A stretch of 64,000 nucleotides of DNA, taken from positions 930,001 through 994,000 of the forward strand of contig OZ242031.1 in assembly GCA_965205045.1 (NCBI GenBank), written 5' to 3'. The first letter of the stretch is position 1; each line of letters begins with the position of its first letter. Below are positions 54,528 to 63,301 of this stretch, piece by piece. Under the pieces are notes generated by a model. It did no database searches. It was not told where the DNA came from and worked only from the letters and a program-made list of their open reading frames with translations. A program made the translations under genes and the position numbers. Origin of the DNA: UBA6522 sp965205045. Lineage in GTDB: Bacteria > Pseudomonadota > Gammaproteobacteria > Steroidobacterales > Rariloculaceae.

Positions 54528-57500
54528 CTACAGGTCGATTTCCAGTACGCCCTCCGGTTCCCTGGCGCGCGACTGGCAGAGAATCATCTCATGTCGGCGG
54601 TCAGCGTTGGACAGGACGAAATCCCGGTGCTCGACTTCGCCCGACAAGACCCGGCACTTGCACACGCCGCAGATGCCGTCGGAGCACTTGGTGTCCACGT
54701 GAATCGACGCTTCGGCGAGCGCCTCGGTGGCCGACTGAGCGGCGCGAACGAGCACGTCGCGTCCCGTGCGCGCAAGCCGCAGCGTGAAGTCGCGATTGAC
54801 GTACTCGGGCAATTCGGGCGCCGAAAAGTACTCGCGATGCAGCGCATCCCCGGACCACCCCGACGATGCCGCCGTTTCAAGCACGCACTGCATGTAGCGG
54901 TCGGGCCCGCAAACATAAAGGTGCCATCCCTGCCGATACTCGCGGAGCAGGGACTCGGGGTCCGCCCGGGTGCCTTCGTCGGAAAAATGAAGATGCACGT
55001 TCCCCGCCCAGTCGAATCGTTCCAGGTCCTCAAGGAAGCCGGCGACATCGCGCGATGCGGCCGAGTAATGAAAATCGAAGTTCGACCCGATCCGATGAAG
55101 CCGATGCGCCATGGCGATCAGCGGCGTCACGCCGATCCCGCCGGCAAGCAGCAGTGTTCTCGCCGCGCTTTCCTCAAGCGGGAAATGATTGACCGGCCTG
55201 GACACAAAGACTTCCCGGCCTTCGTTGAAGATGCGGTGCAACAGGGCCGATCCGCCCCGCCCCCCGTCCTCACGCAGAACGCCGATCTGATACCTGGTTC
55301 GATCGTGCGGATCCCCGCACAACGAAAATTGCCGCAGGTATTCCGGTGCGACCACCACGTCGAGGTGTGCGCCGGCGCGCCACTGCGGCAACGGGCTGCC
55401 CGCCGGATCCCTGAATTCGTACTTGGTAACCTCCGCGGACATTTTTTCCACCCTGGCGACAACGAGCCGCAAGACAGGCGGGTCCCCGGTGCCCGCTGCG
55501 TACTCGTGCGCCAGCCCGCCGGTTTCCCCCTTCGCAATGCGGTCCCTGTACTCTCGGGGACTGAGCATCGACCGATAGGCCTCGATTCCGGCTTCCCGGT
55601 CCGCCGGAAACGGAAAAGGCCACGGATGCGGGGCCAGGGGCGCCGGGTATACCGCGAGCGTCTGGTCTTCGAACTTCAGGTCGAGGTCCGTCTGCAGTTC
55701 CCTGCGGTTGCTCTTCCCCGCCGCGACGAATCGGCCCCTGGCGTTTCGTTCCAGATCCCACCACCATTTCTTGACCGCATTGATGGCGCCGTGTCCCAAC
55801 CTGTCGTCCAGCCTGGCAAGCGGTCTGGCCAGCATCGGTACGTTTGACGCCGCCCACCGAAACGGCTTCTCTGCGAACAGGCCCTCGAGATTCCAGGGAC
55901 AGGTCTTCATGCAACGCCCGCACATCGATCCCCCCGCATTGGTCAGCCGGTAGTTGAGACATTTCTCGCTGTCCGACTTCCAGATTTCGTAGCCGTTGAA
56001 CATCCTTTTCGGGCCCGCGGTGATGGCGCCTGCCGGACACTCCCGGGCGCACTTGTTGCACTGCCCGCAGAAGGCCTGCAGCCCGAAATCGATCGGGTCG
56101 TCGTGATCGAACGGCATGTCGGTCGTGACCACACCCGTTTTCAACCGCGGGCCCAGCAGCGGGTGCAGGATGACTTCTCCGATCCGGCTCACCTCGCCCA
56201 TACCCGAGATCAGCGACAGCGGCGCCTGCAGGACCTCCCCGTCCACGACAGTATGGACCCGGGCACTGTAGCCCAGCGACCGGATCCGGGCCGCGACCAC
56301 GCCGCCCAGAATCGAGTTTCGAAGGTACGCCCGCATGGACTGGGCGCTGGACAACCAGTCGTCCCCGGAGCTGCCCTCCATCGAGTCGCGCCCCTGATCG
56401 ATCATCGTCGTGATGGCATTCTTGTGATACGGAACGATCGGCTCGCCGCGCGAATCGTGACTGTAGTAGACCCAGTCGGGGCACCGGCTCAGGCCGACGG
56501 CGTCCACGCCCAGAAAATGCAGCGCCGCTTTCAGATTGTGGGCGTTTCCTGTCGGGTCCCTGGCGCTGTCGTCGATCTCGGGCGCCACATCGCCGTCCTG
56601 CAGCAGGATGCAGGCGCCGAGCGCCTGGCGCGGCGCCCATCCGAGCGCGCTCTTGGCCATCATCTTCCCGCCGATGGATTCCTTCTGGATCCTGGGGCCG
56701 AAGTCGCCGAACTGCGCGCGGGGAAACATGTCGGTACGTTTCGGGACGCGCGGAATGCGCGCCTCGTCGATAAGGGTCGTCGGGTGTTTGACCCGCTTGA
56801 TCTTTTCGAACGGCAATTCCCCGTCAACGAAACGCCGTTTCGCATAGGGCCGAGCCGTACCCCGTCGCTTTACCGTCCCGAATCCCATTCTCCACCGAAG
56901 GCCGGCGGCAGCGGCGCCGGGCGCCAGCGGGCGATCGGGCGCCAGCGCCATCGTTGTCGTGATCGCGGCCATTCCGAAATGACGGCCGACGAACGGATTC
57001 TCGATACGCGTGCCGGCGTCGTCCTCCACCACGGTCGTCAGCCCCGACGCAACCGCGAGCACATTCAGGTTCACATCCGTTGTGGTTGCCGTGTGCGCGA
57101 GCGCCGGGTAGCCCAACAACCGGAAATAGTTGGCCAGCACCGCGGCAGTTTCGGCCGCGCGTAGCGCCGCGCGCTGCGCGTTCGTCCCGGCGATCCATTC
57201 GCCGCCCGGCTCCGCTTTCGATGGGTCCCTCGGGTATTCATAAAGGAATACCACGGCGTGGGTATGGCGCTCTATCCCCGCGGACGGCCGGGCGACGGCT
57301 TCCCTGAGTTCCGCCATGATGGCGTCGATGCCGGATGCGAGCGTCTTGACCTGACGCACCGCGAGTTCCGCGGCCAGCGCATCGATGTCCGCGTTCCTGA
57401 CGGGTCGTTCCAGCCGCGACTCAACCGGCACCTCGCACGTCGCGACCATGCCGGCGTCGTAGAAATAGCCCGCCCCCCTGACATGCCGCGACCGCTCGGC

Positions 57501-57737
57501 GGGGTCCCCGGGAATCTCCGCGCGATGCTCATTGGGAACGCCGTCGCGAATCGTGTCGAGCATCGCGATGTAGGGCGCCATGGAGCCGGACAAATTGCCG
57601 CCGCCGGAAGCGCCGCCGAATTCGACAGGGGTAAAAGGGGGGACTCCTGACAGATCGACACGATCGGTGCGCGGTAACCGCTCATCCGGGAACGGCCCCA
57701 GATGGGCCGGCCGCTTCCCGGTCGAGAAAAAACGCAT
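54528..57737 (-). CDS. Reductive dehalogenase fused to a flavin/2Fe-2S reductase
   Basis: The 1069-residue protein combines two enzymes. Residues 1 to about 700 are RdhA-like, with the cobalamin-binding region and two 4Fe-4S motifs, 'CGQCNKCARECP' near 558 and 'CGRCMKTCP' near 605. Residues 750-1069 form an oxygenase-reductase: FAD- and NAD-binding segments ('RQFSLCGDPHDRTRYQIGVL', 'TLLLAGGIGVTPLIAMAH') and a plant-type 2Fe-2S site 'CSDGICGVCKC' near 1015. There is no twin-arginine signal, so it should be cytoplasmic and catabolic, not respiratory, like BhbA-type enzymes that remove bromine or chlorine from phenols with NAD(P)H. No cobalamin genes lie in the window. Confidence 0.88.
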   Translation of the reverse strand: MRFFSTGKRPAHLGPFPDERLPRTDRVDLSGVPPFTPVEFGGASGGGNLSGSMAPYIAMLDTIRDGVPNEHRAEIPGDPAERSRHVRGAGYFYDAGMVATCEVPVESRLERPVRNADIDALAAELAVRQVKTLASGIDAIMAELREAVARPSAGIERHTHAVVFLYEYPRDPSKAEPGGEWIAGTNAQRAALRAAETAAVLANYFRLLGYPALAHTATTTDVNLNVLAVASGLTTVVEDDAGTRIENPFVGRHFGMAAITTTMALAPDRPLAPGAAAAGLRWRMGFGTVKRRGTARPYAKRRFVDGELPFEKIKRVKHPTTLIDEARIPRVPKRTDMFPRAQFGDFGPRIQKESIGGKMMAKSALGWAPRQALGACILLQDGDVAPEIDDSARDPTGNAHNLKAALHFLGVDAVGLSRCPDWVYYSHDSRGEPIVPYHKNAITTMIDQGRDSMEGSSGDDWLSSAQSMRAYLRNSILGGVVAARIRSLGYSARVHTVVDGEVLQAPLSLISGMGEVSRIGEVILHPLLGPRLKTGVVTTDMPFDHDDPIDFGLQAFCGQCNKCARECPAGAITAGPKRMFNGYEIWKSDSEKCLNYRLTNAGGSMCGRCMKTCPWNLEGLFAEKPFRWAASNVPMLARPLARLDDRLGHGAINAVKKWWWDLERNARGRFVAAGKSNRRELQTDLDLKFEDQTLAVYPAPLAPHPWPFPFPADREAGIEAYRSMLSPREYRDRIAKGETGGLAHEYAAGTGDPPVLRLVVARVEKMSAEVTKYEFRDPAGSPLPQWRAGAHLDVVVAPEYLRQFSLCGDPHDRTRYQIGVLREDGGRGGSALLHRIFNEGREVFVSRPVNHFPLEESAARTLLLAGGIGVTPLIAMAHRLHRIGSNFDFHYSAASRDVAGFLEDLERFDWAGNVHLHFSDEGTRADPESLLREYRQGWHLYVCGPDRYMQCVLETAASSGWSGDALHREYFSAPELPEYVNRDFTLRLARTGRDVLVRAAQSATEALAEASIHVDTKCSDGICGVCKCRVLSGEVEHRDFVLSNADRRHEMILCQSRAREPEGVLEIDL

Positions 57738-57740
57738 TCG

Positions 57741-58425
57741 TCAGTCGTCCAGTACGGGCGCGCCGTCACGAAGGTAAGGCGGCCAGGACGACGTGCCGCG
57801 GCTGGACTCGGGCACATCCTCAATCAACAATTCGCTCATTTCCTCCAGCTCGCCGTTGTCCCTGGCCAGGCGGTACCGGCGGCGTAAGGCCGGCGACGCG
57901 GATCGATCCGGATCTTCCGAACGACAGGGCTTCGCGCCACGCCTCGTCCCAGGTCAGCCGATCCGTCACCTCGCGCTCGACCGTGTCCACGGCGTGGCGA
58001 AGCTGCAGGAGTTTCTCCACCGAGTGCAGACCGGTGGCCTGAATGCCCGAATAGCCGCTGTAGAAGAGCTTTTGAATCTGCAGCGCCATTCGCCGCATCA
58101 CGCGGGCGCTGGCCTCCTCGGCGCTGAGCGAGGCGCTCTCGTACTCCAGCAACTCGGCCAGATCGTCCGAAATGTACACCCCCGCCAACTTGTGCCTGCG
58201 GATGTACCGGGCCCGGGCCGCGTTCAATGCGATCAGATTCGCCACCACCGGCACGCGACAGCGATTGGCGTGCATCCAGAACAGCGCTTCCTCGTGTTTG
58301 GTGGGGTCGAAACCGATCTGGGTGATGACGAAATCGGCGCCGACCGAAACGGGGTCCGGATCGTCGTCGCCCGTGACACGGTCCGTGATGGAAAATCCCG
58401 CGATTTCCGGCCGGGCGCGAAGTGG
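57741..58425 (-). pseudogene. Broken methylenetetrahydrofolate reductase-like gene
   Basis: Between the VOC gene and the dehalogenase gene the minus strand encodes 'GADFVITQIGFDPTKHEEAL' and 'LFYSGYSGIQATGLHSVEKL', clear methylenetetrahydrofolate reductase pieces. The frame has no start before the ATG at 58275, and the N-terminal barrel half is missing: 'AGFSITDRVTGDDDPDPV' runs straight into the late 'GADF' strand, as if about 100 or more residues were deleted. Near 57885 the coding pattern moves to another frame ('YRLARDNGELEEMSELLIED') that stops at 57741-57743, four bases before the dehalogenase ATG. Deletion plus frameshift suggest a pseudogene, unless the assembly is wrong. Its role would have been to recycle methyl-folate from demethylation. 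Confidence 0.65.
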
Positions 58426-59076
58426 TCAGGCCGATTTCAACATCGGTGCGGATGCGCCCTTGGGCTGCTCGGTAGGGACATCCCAGTCGCCCGGCATGCG
58501 GCTGAAGTCGAAGAACGGCTCGGTGTCGCCGGCATCGATGGCTTCCTGAACCTGGCGGTAGAACTCCCCGCCGGCACGGTTGGAGAATGTGATCTCAACC
58601 CGCCGCGCCTCGCTCGCGTCTCGCGGCCGCTGGCAGTACTCGGGGAACGTGGATTCCCCTGCGTGCCCCGAGGCGTAGCCCTTGGCGAACATCTGCTTGA
58701 GGATGCCGAAACCGTCGTCCTGCACCAAAACGCCGCCGCGGGGGTGCCCGCCCATGGACTTCATGTGATCGATGAATGCGTCCAGATCGTGGCAGTCATA
58801 GGCGACATGCTGGCATGCGTGATCGCCGTGTCTTTCGACAAAGGACGTCACCTGCGATTTCTGCGCCCGATCGATCCCTTCGATCAGCGCGATGCCGAAG
58901 TCGCCGTAGTCGATGCACCAGATCTTCATGCTGCTGTTGGGGTCGCCGGGCCGGGCATCGTCGATGCGCTTGATCAGGGTGCCGCCCTCCACTTCGATGT
59001 GGAACCAGGCCCAGCGCTCGATCGCGCCGGATTCCACCGCATAGGTGACGTGGTCTATCTTCTTGAGGTGCGACAT
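58426..59076 (-). CDS. VOC-superfamily dioxygenase-like protein (HPPD-like)
   Basis: The 216-residue protein has the paired beta-alpha-beta layout of the vicinal-oxygen-chelate fold: 'KKIDHVTYAVESGAIERWAW' at the start with a metal-ligand His, 'HACQHVAYDCHDLDAFIDHM' with the next, and 'RRVEITFSNRAGGEFYRQVQ' near the end. The pattern resembles the 4-hydroxyphenylpyruvate dioxygenase/hydroxymandelate synthase group but is much shorter. It precedes the reductase remnant and dehalogenase on the same strand and may act on the dehalogenated aromatic compound. Confidence 0.75.
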   Translation of the reverse strand: MSHLKKIDHVTYAVESGAIERWAWFHIEVEGGTLIKRIDDARPGDPNSSMKIWCIDYGDFGIALIEGIDRAQKSQVTSFVERHGDHACQHVAYDCHDLDAFIDHMKSMGGHPRGGVLVQDDGFGILKQMFAKGYASGHAGESTFPEYCQRPRDASEARRVEITFSNRAGGEFYRQVQEAIDAGDTEPFFDFSRMPGDWDVPTEQPKGASAPMLKSA

Positions 59077-59390
59077 GGCGGTGTCTCCTGCTCAGTATGT
59101 TTCGATGGTTACAGGATAGGGTATCTGGCGCGCAGAGTGGGCTCGATTATGAGCACGAACTGACTATAGTTCGCAGTAATATAACCATTTACGTAATTGA
59201 TTCGCAGGAAATCAGCGCAATAGCCAATCCTGACGCTTAAACCCCTTCAGACTTCCAGCTCGATGATTGTCTTGATTTGTCGGAATATTTGTAGCCAGAT
59301 TTTGGGTGTTGGACGCTGAGTAATTGCAATTGCGCGTCAAAGTTCGCCCGCCATCCATGGCGGACTCACATCGGCGCTACTTCGCAGAGG
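59077..59390. other. Intergenic region between the VOC gene and ppk2, with a palindrome
   Basis: These 314 bases hold the promoter region of the minus-strand VOC gene and the 3' end of ppk2. The AT-rich part at 59150-59200 (TATAGTTCGCAGTAATATAA) may be the promoter. The palindrome CCGCCATCCATGGCGG at 59348-59363 lies 27 bases behind the ppk2 stop and is the same as in the hemY-ubiD element; it could end ppk2 transcription. No reading frame is convincing. Confidence 0.5.
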
Positions 59391-60404
59391 TCAGGTGTGG
59401 CGGCGGTCGGGGTGGGTGGTCTTGTCGATGAGGTGATCGTCCTTGGCGATCACGTCGCCGCTTGAGCCGACCATCAGGGGATCGGGCTTGCCTACGCGCG
59501 CCTTGTCCTTGGCCGGGTAGGGAAGCTGCGAGAGGAAGTGCCGCATGGCGTTCAGGCGGGCGCGCTTCTTGTCGTCCGACTTGACGATCGTCCAGGGTGC
59601 GTCGGCGGTGTCCGTGTAGAAGAACATCGCCTCCTTGGCGTCCGTGTATTCATCCCATTTCCTAAGGGACTGCCTGTCGATCGGGGAAATTTTCCACTTC
59701 TTCAAGGCCTCGGTCTCGCGCGACTCGAAGCGCCTGATCTGCTCTTTGCTGGTTACGGAGAACCAGTACTTGAAGAGGATAATGCCGCTGCGCACCAGCA
59801 TCCTTTCGAATTCGGGAGCCTGGCGCATGAATTCAAGATATTCGTTGGGCGTGCAGAACCCCATCACCCGTTCGACGCCGGCGCGGTTGTACCAGGAGCG
59901 ATCGAAGAATACGATTTCGCCGGCTGACGGCAGATGCTGAACGTAGCGCTGGAAGTACCACTGGGAGCGTTCCCGTTCCGTGGGCTTGTCCAGCGCCACG
60001 ACCCTCGCGCCGCGGGGGTTCAGGTGCTCGGTAAAGCGCTTGATGGTCCCTCCCTTGCCCGCCGCGTCCCGGCCCTCGAAGAGAATGACGATCCTGCGAC
60101 CGTTGGCCTTCACCCATTCCTGAACCTTGAGCAGTTCGATCTGCAGTTCCTTTTTCTGCCGCTGATAGAACTTGCGGCTGATCTTCTGCTTGTAGGGATA
60201 TTCTCCGGTTTCGAAAAACCGGCGGATCGAGGCACGGTCCCGGCGGATATCCGCAAGACGTCTCGCGGCGCCCGCCACCGACTCGTCGGCGGCTTCGACC
60301 TCAGCGGCTTCCTGCGGCGCACCCTTGCCGGCTTCCGCGGCGTCCTTCGCGTCCGCGATTTCGAGCGGTTCCCCGGTCCCGACGGCATCGGATTTGAGGG
60401 CCAT
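59391..60404 (-). CDS. ppk2: Polyphosphate kinase 2
   Basis: The 337-residue protein has Walker A 'LFEGRDAAGKGGTIKRFTEH', Walker B 'EIVFFDRSWYNRAGVERVMG' and the lid region 'RQAPEFERMLVRSGIILFKY' of PPK2. These enzymes phosphorylate GDP or ADP with polyphosphate. The first 55 residues are an acidic, alanine-rich extension before the conserved core. It is a single gene, with a likely terminator palindrome behind it. Confidence 0.93.
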   Translation of the reverse strand: MALKSDAVGTGEPLEIADAKDAAEAGKGAPQEAAEVEAADESVAGAARRLADIRRDRASIRRFFETGEYPYKQKISRKFYQRQKKELQIELLKVQEWVKANGRRIVILFEGRDAAGKGGTIKRFTEHLNPRGARVVALDKPTERERSQWYFQRYVQHLPSAGEIVFFDRSWYNRAGVERVMGFCTPNEYLEFMRQAPEFERMLVRSGIILFKYWFSVTSKEQIRRFESRETEALKKWKISPIDRQSLRKWDEYTDAKEAMFFYTDTADAPWTIVKSDDKKRARLNAMRHFLSQLPYPAKDKARVGKPDPLMVGSSGDVIAKDDHLIDKTTHPDRRHT

Positions 60405-60615
60405 GTCAGTTTGTCTCGCAGAATTCGGACAGAAGATGATATCCCATCGCGTGCCCCTCCGACACTGGGCCCCAGGAACCCCCGGCGCGGCCGATCCCCT
60501 CCTTTCAGGCCTGACCCATCAATGGGATCGCCCGCCCCCCCGGCTCTACATGGTGTAGGATTCGCCCGTCCGGCCGGTCGGCCGGGGAACGCATTGGCAA
60601 CCTTCAAACGCAGAA

Positions 60616-61350
60616 ATGAACAATCAGGCCGCAACCGCGTGCGTACTCATCATCGGCAACGAAATTCTGTCCGGCAAGACCCGGGACGCAAACCTTCAGT
60701 TCCTGGGCACTGAGTTGGCGGACAAGGGCATCACGCTGGTGGAAGCCCGCGTGCTGCGGGATGACAAGGCCGCCATCGTGGCCGCGGTGAACGAGTGCCG
60801 GGCCGCGTACACATATGTATTTACAACAGGAGGCATCGGACCGACCCACGACGACATCACCGCCGAGTGCATCGCCGCCGCGTTCGGCCGCGACCTGGTA
60901 ATTCACGAGGAGGCCGTGGAACGCCTCCGCAGGCGCGGACTCGAACTCAACGCCGCACGCCTCAAGATGGCGCACGTCCCCGCAGGAGCCGGCCTCATCG
61001 ACAACCCCCTGAGCGGAGCACCCGGTTTCCGTATCGACAACGTTTTCGTCATGGCCGGCATTCCCGCCGTCGCCCGCGGCATGTTCTCCACCCTGGACGA
61101 GCAGCTATCCGGCGGAGCACCCATCCATTCCCGCAACGTCGACGTCTATCTCCCGGAAGGCGAACTCGCCGCGCCCCTGGAGACCATCGTGCACAAGTAT
61201 CCCCAGGTAGAAATCGGCAGCTATCCCTTCTTCCGCGAACGCCGCTTCGGCGCCAACCTGGTCGTCCGCGGCACCGACGCGGACCTGGTCGACAGCGTCC
61301 TCCAGGAGATCATCACCACCATGACCCACCTCGGCGCCGAAACCCACTGA
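60616..61350 (+). CDS. Molybdopterin-binding domain protein (CinA N-terminal-like)
   Basis: The 244-residue protein starts 'ACVLIIGNEILSGKTRDANL' and has 'YVFTTGGIGPTHDDITAECI', the hallmark of the MoCF-binding domain shared by MoeA, MogA and CinA. The C-terminal deamidase domain of CinA is absent, so it is the stand-alone form. Its exact function is not known. It is divergent from ppk2 and convergent with the antiporter gene. Confidence 0.88.
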   Translation: MNNQAATACVLIIGNEILSGKTRDANLQFLGTELADKGITLVEARVLRDDKAAIVAAVNECRAAYTYVFTTGGIGPTHDDITAECIAAAFGRDLVIHEEAVERLRRRGLELNAARLKMAHVPAGAGLIDNPLSGAPGFRIDNVFVMAGIPAVARGMFSTLDEQLSGGAPIHSRNVDVYLPEGELAAPLETIVHKYPQVEIGSYPFFRERRFGANLVVRGTDADLVDSVLQEIITTMTHLGAETH

Positions 61351-61503
61351 CCTGCCGGAGCAGCATCAAGGCTTGCGCCTGGAATCGCCCCCTGAGCACC
61401 GCCTGTGGGCGTACATTTCCTGACGTCATAGCGCCGGGCGTGTGCGTTCATCCCTCGCGCGCGTCGTGCGCTCGGCCGCACCTGCGCTCAGACAAACCCC
61501 CGC

Positions 61504-63243
61504 TCAGGCAGTAAGGAACGACACCGCCGTCCAGCAGACAGCCGCCATCACCGCCGCCATCGATGCCTGCGGGATCTGCGTCTTGACATGATCCATCAGG
61601 TCGCAGCCCGTGCATACGGAACTGAGCACCGTGGTATCGGAGATCGGTGAGCACTGGTCGCCGTAGACGCTGCCGTCCATCACCGCCGCAAAGCACAGCG
61701 TCATGTACAGTTCCGGATGGGACAGGCCCTGCGAGTTCGCAACCGCCCATGCCAGCGGCATCGCCAGCGGGAACGCCACCGCGTAGGTGCCCCAGCTTGT
61801 GCCCGTCGAAAAGGCGATCACCACCGTGATGATCTGCAGGATTACCGGCAGCAGGAAGAACGGGATGCTGTTGCCGAGTTGGTCCACCAGGTAGATGCCG
61901 CCGCCCGTTTGCTGGCTGAGGCCGCCGATCGTGATCGCGAGCAGAAGAATGACGGAGCCGAGTACGACACCCTTGATGCCGTCATGGAAGCCCGCGAGCA
62001 GGTCCTTGAGGGACATCCCCTTGGCCAGCGCCATGCCCGCTGCCAGGGCCAATGCCGCGCCGAATGCCCAGTGTACGTTGGGCGAGCCGTAGACCACGAA
62101 GGTCAGCACCGCCAGCCCGATCAGCGTGCCCAGCGGCAGGAAGAACTCGATTACGTGGGGCTTGTAGCCCTCGGGGACGTTGCTGCCCTGCAATTCCCTC
62201 GAGCTGAGCGGATCGGCCCCGGGGGCGTCGAGCCGGCCGGTGGTGCGGGACCGGTCGATGGCTTCGCGCAACTGACTGCCCAGGAAGAGCGGCTTCTCGA
62301 TACTGAGCAGAAACGTGCCCAGCACCGCGAAGATTGCGTAGAAGCAGAACGGCACGCTCTGGAAGAAAAACGCGATGCGGTCCGCCTCAGTGGCCAGAAA
62401 GCCGACACCGGAGACGAAGATGAACGCCTGCACGTAACCCGGCCAGGCGTTGAACGCCAGTTGCGAGGCGATGGGCGAGGCGGTGGAATCCACGATATAG
62501 GCCAGTTCCTCATGGCTGACCTTTTCCCTGTCGGCGATGGGCTTGACGGTCGTGCCCACCAGCACGGTGCTGACCGTTCCGCCCTGGAAGAAGACGATGC
62601 CCAGCATCCAGGCGACCAGCTTGGCGGTTCTGGGGCCCCTGACGAAGCGTGCCGTGACGAATTCCGCGAAGGCCTGGGCCGCGCCGGTACGCGACCAGAT
62701 GCCCATGAGCCCCCCCAACAGCCACAGATACAACAGCAGTATGCCGGCGGCGCTCGTGGTTGCGAGAGACGGAATCAGCACTTCGCCGGAGAGGTCGTAG
62801 CGGCCGAGAATCAGTGCGCCGGAGAGGATCCCGCTCAGCAGGGCTGTGACCGGCTCCCTGGTAATCCAGCAGAGCACGACCGCGACCAGGGCGGGCAGCA
62901 GCGACCAGAATCCCCAGTGGAACCGGGCCGTGCGCTGGTAGTAGACGTCCTGCACCTGCCCATCGCGAACCTCCGTGGCAAGAACGAATTCCTCCTGAAC
63001 CGGCGGCGCGGTGGTGGTGCCGGTGACCGCGTTCGGATCAAGCTGGGACGAATCGGCCGGAACCGCCTCGAAAAAGGTCGGATCGCCTCCGGAAACGAAA
63101 TAGAATGCACCGTCAGCGTCGGCCTGGACGTCCAGCGTGATCTGTTCGACGGTCCAGGTGGGCGCGATATTGGTACCGACCATCCAGGACACGATCATGG
63201 CGACAGCAAAGATGCCGAATTTGACGATACCGGGACGCTTCAT
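61504..63243 (-). CDS. NhaC-family Na+/H+ antiporter
   Basis: The 579-residue protein has about 12 membrane segments, 'FFQGGTVSTVLVGTTVKPIA' in the middle and 'AFSTGTSWGTYAVAFPLAMP' and 'DGSVYGDQCSPISDTTVLSS' near the end, all typical of the NhaC/YqkI antiporters. A periplasmic loop of about 85 residues follows the first helix. It should exchange sodium for protons, or sodium-linked organic acids. The ATG at 63243 (MKRPGIVKF) is preceded by AGAGG; the frame stays open further upstream without coding character. It is divergent from the next TonB receptor. Confidence 0.88.
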   Translation of the reverse strand: MKRPGIVKFGIFAVAMIVSWMVGTNIAPTWTVEQITLDVQADADGAFYFVSGGDPTFFEAVPADSSQLDPNAVTGTTTAPPVQEEFVLATEVRDGQVQDVYYQRTARFHWGFWSLLPALVAVVLCWITREPVTALLSGILSGALILGRYDLSGEVLIPSLATTSAAGILLLYLWLLGGLMGIWSRTGAAQAFAEFVTARFVRGPRTAKLVAWMLGIVFFQGGTVSTVLVGTTVKPIADREKVSHEELAYIVDSTASPIASQLAFNAWPGYVQAFIFVSGVGFLATEADRIAFFFQSVPFCFYAIFAVLGTFLLSIEKPLFLGSQLREAIDRSRTTGRLDAPGADPLSSRELQGSNVPEGYKPHVIEFFLPLGTLIGLAVLTFVVYGSPNVHWAFGAALALAAGMALAKGMSLKDLLAGFHDGIKGVVLGSVILLLAITIGGLSQQTGGGIYLVDQLGNSIPFFLLPVILQIITVVIAFSTGTSWGTYAVAFPLAMPLAWAVANSQGLSHPELYMTLCFAAVMDGSVYGDQCSPISDTTVLSSVCTGCDLMDHVKTQIPQASMAAVMAAVCWTAVSFLTA

Positions 63244-63301
63244 TTTTGGCCTCTTGGGTTTTTCTTTGGTTCGGCGACGCCCAAAACGGACGGAAGGAAG
63301 A

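Noticed and set aside
54528..57737. Respiratory (membrane-linked) reductive dehalogenase
   Set aside because: There is no twin-arginine signal and no small membrane anchor gene (rdhB) beside it; the fused NAD(P)H reductase points to a cytoplasmic catabolic enzyme.
57793..59163. A 456-codon open frame on the plus strand
   Set aside because: It is antisense to the VOC gene and the reductase remnant, where the minus strand has recognisable family motifs. No motif in the plus-strand product.
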